A program made the position numbers and the translations under genes. Positions 63,677 to 64,000 of a stretch of 64,000 nucleotides of DNA are shown piece by piece. The DNA is from Litorivicinus sp. (lineage in GTDB: Bacteria > Pseudomonadota > Gammaproteobacteria > Pseudomonadales > Litorivicinaceae): NCBI GenBank assembly GCA_018401755.1, contig JAGYKJ010000007.1, positions 620,001-684,000 on the forward strand. The letters are read 5' to 3'. A model generated the notes under the pieces. It was not told where the DNA came from. It made no database searches and was given only the letters and a program-made list of their open reading frames with translations. Numbering within the stretch: position 1 is the first letter of the stretch; each line of letters begins with the position of its first letter.

Positions 63677-64000
63677 ATGACCCTCCTTCTCAATGCAGAT
63701 ATCGGCGAGAGTTTTGGGCCCTGGACAATGGGCAATGATGCGGCCTTGATGCCTGTCATCGACATGGCCAACATTGCCTGTGGCGGCCACGCCTCAGATC
63801 CTGTGACGATGCAAAAAACTGTCCGGCTTGCGTTATCTCATGGGATCACTCTAGGGGCTCACCCAAGCTACCCCGATCTGTTGGGGTTTGGCCGCCGCCC
63901 GATGGCATTGCCCGTTGGTGAAATTGAGGCCCATGTCTTAGCGCAAGTTGGCGCATTGGCGGCGATCGTAAAGGCTGAGGGAGGACAGTTAAGCTACGTC
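63677..64000 (+). CDS. pxpA: 5-oxoprolinase subunit PxpA (LamB/YcsF family), N-terminal part
   Basis: The first 108 residues are in the window; the gene continues past the right edge. The opening LLNADIGESFGPWTMGND, then NIACGGHASDP and LGAHPSYPDLLGFGRR, are the LamB/YcsF signature. It completes the PxpABC set that hydrolyses 5-oxoproline with ATP. It lies 2 bp after dctM. Confidence 0.94.
   Translation, partial: MTLLLNADIGESFGPWTMGNDAALMPVIDMANIACGGHASDPVTMQKTVRLALSHGITLGAHPSYPDLLGFGRRPMALPVGEIEAHVLAQVGALAAIVKAEGGQLSYV

Noticed and set aside
1-64000. tRNA, rRNA, CRISPR arrays, prophage or insertion sequences
   Set aside because: No cloverleaf, rRNA block, regularly spaced repeat, integrase or transposase was recognised by eye; a covariance-model scan would be needed to exclude small RNAs.

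Overview
The window reads as chromosome of a free-living, respiring gammaproteobacterium, probably marine or aquatic. The left third has the classic gammaproteobacterial order nadB / rpoE-rseA-rseB-rseC-mucD-lepA-lepB-rnc-era-recO-pdxJ-acpS, with sdhE and ygfZ next to nadB. The rest is rich in TRAP transporters, amino-acid exporters and nitrogen-salvage enzymes. I saw no phage, insertion sequence, CRISPR array, rRNA or tRNA. Genes are tightly packed: ATGA, GTGA and TTGA start-stop overlaps are routine and convergent genes often overlap at their 3' ends. Only one gap exceeds 300 bases (45670-46072). Species cannot be named from the sequence alone.

Layout. 1-2.5 kb: 5' end of hrpA, ppnN and a plsC-type acyltransferase. 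2.4-12.5 kb: a minus-strand housekeeping and envelope-stress block from rpoE down to acpS. 12.5-17.4 kb: nadB, sdhE, ygfZ, ung and a second acyltransferase. 17.3-21.9 kb: a LuxR regulator, a YbaK-like protein lacking the usual lysine, a LysE exporter, small proteins, speD-speE and panD. 21.9-30.8 kb: a nearly continuous minus-strand run with LysE, EamA and AEC carriers (the AEC gene frameshifted), an L-2-hydroxyglutarate oxidase-type enzyme, an SDR, a TAXI-type TRAP system, a 20-residue lipoprotein and a DUF3422 protein. 30.8-45.7 kb: a mosaic of short operons: periplasmic histidine phosphatase plus GMC oxidoreductase; alcohol and aldehyde dehydrogenases with an EamA carrier; GlxR-type reductase plus Hyi isomerase; MarC; GDPD; and several small unknown proteins. 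46-47.6 kb: a ceramidase-like membrane protein, a small XRE regulator and a frameshifted dsbB.

47.6-64 kb is a nitrogen-scavenging island. puuD, hiuH, uraD, puuE, alc and allA form a full route from urate to glyoxylate and urea, with a LysR regulator inside the cluster. ureDABCEFG then splits urea to ammonia. Upstream of ureD I see a sigma-54-like -24/-12 promoter (GG-N10-GC) with two NtrC-like sites about 90 and 130 bp upstream, which suggests control by nitrogen limitation. Divergently, an operon SDR-pxpB-pxpC-dctP-dctQ-dctM-pxpA joins the ATP-dependent 5-oxoprolinase to a TRAP transporter, best explained as uptake of 5-oxoproline and its conversion to glutamate. The glxR-hyi pair 7 kb away could receive glyoxylate carbon, although glyoxylate carboligase is not in the window.

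Most notable regulatory candidates: the NtrC/sigma-54 layout before urease; a perfect Shine-Dalgarno with a four-codon ORF followed by a hairpin that hides the next ribosome site (19478-19558); a similar mini-ORF just before speD; a 14-bp perfect palindrome between divergent genes at 30819; and a strong hairpin between dctP and dctQ.
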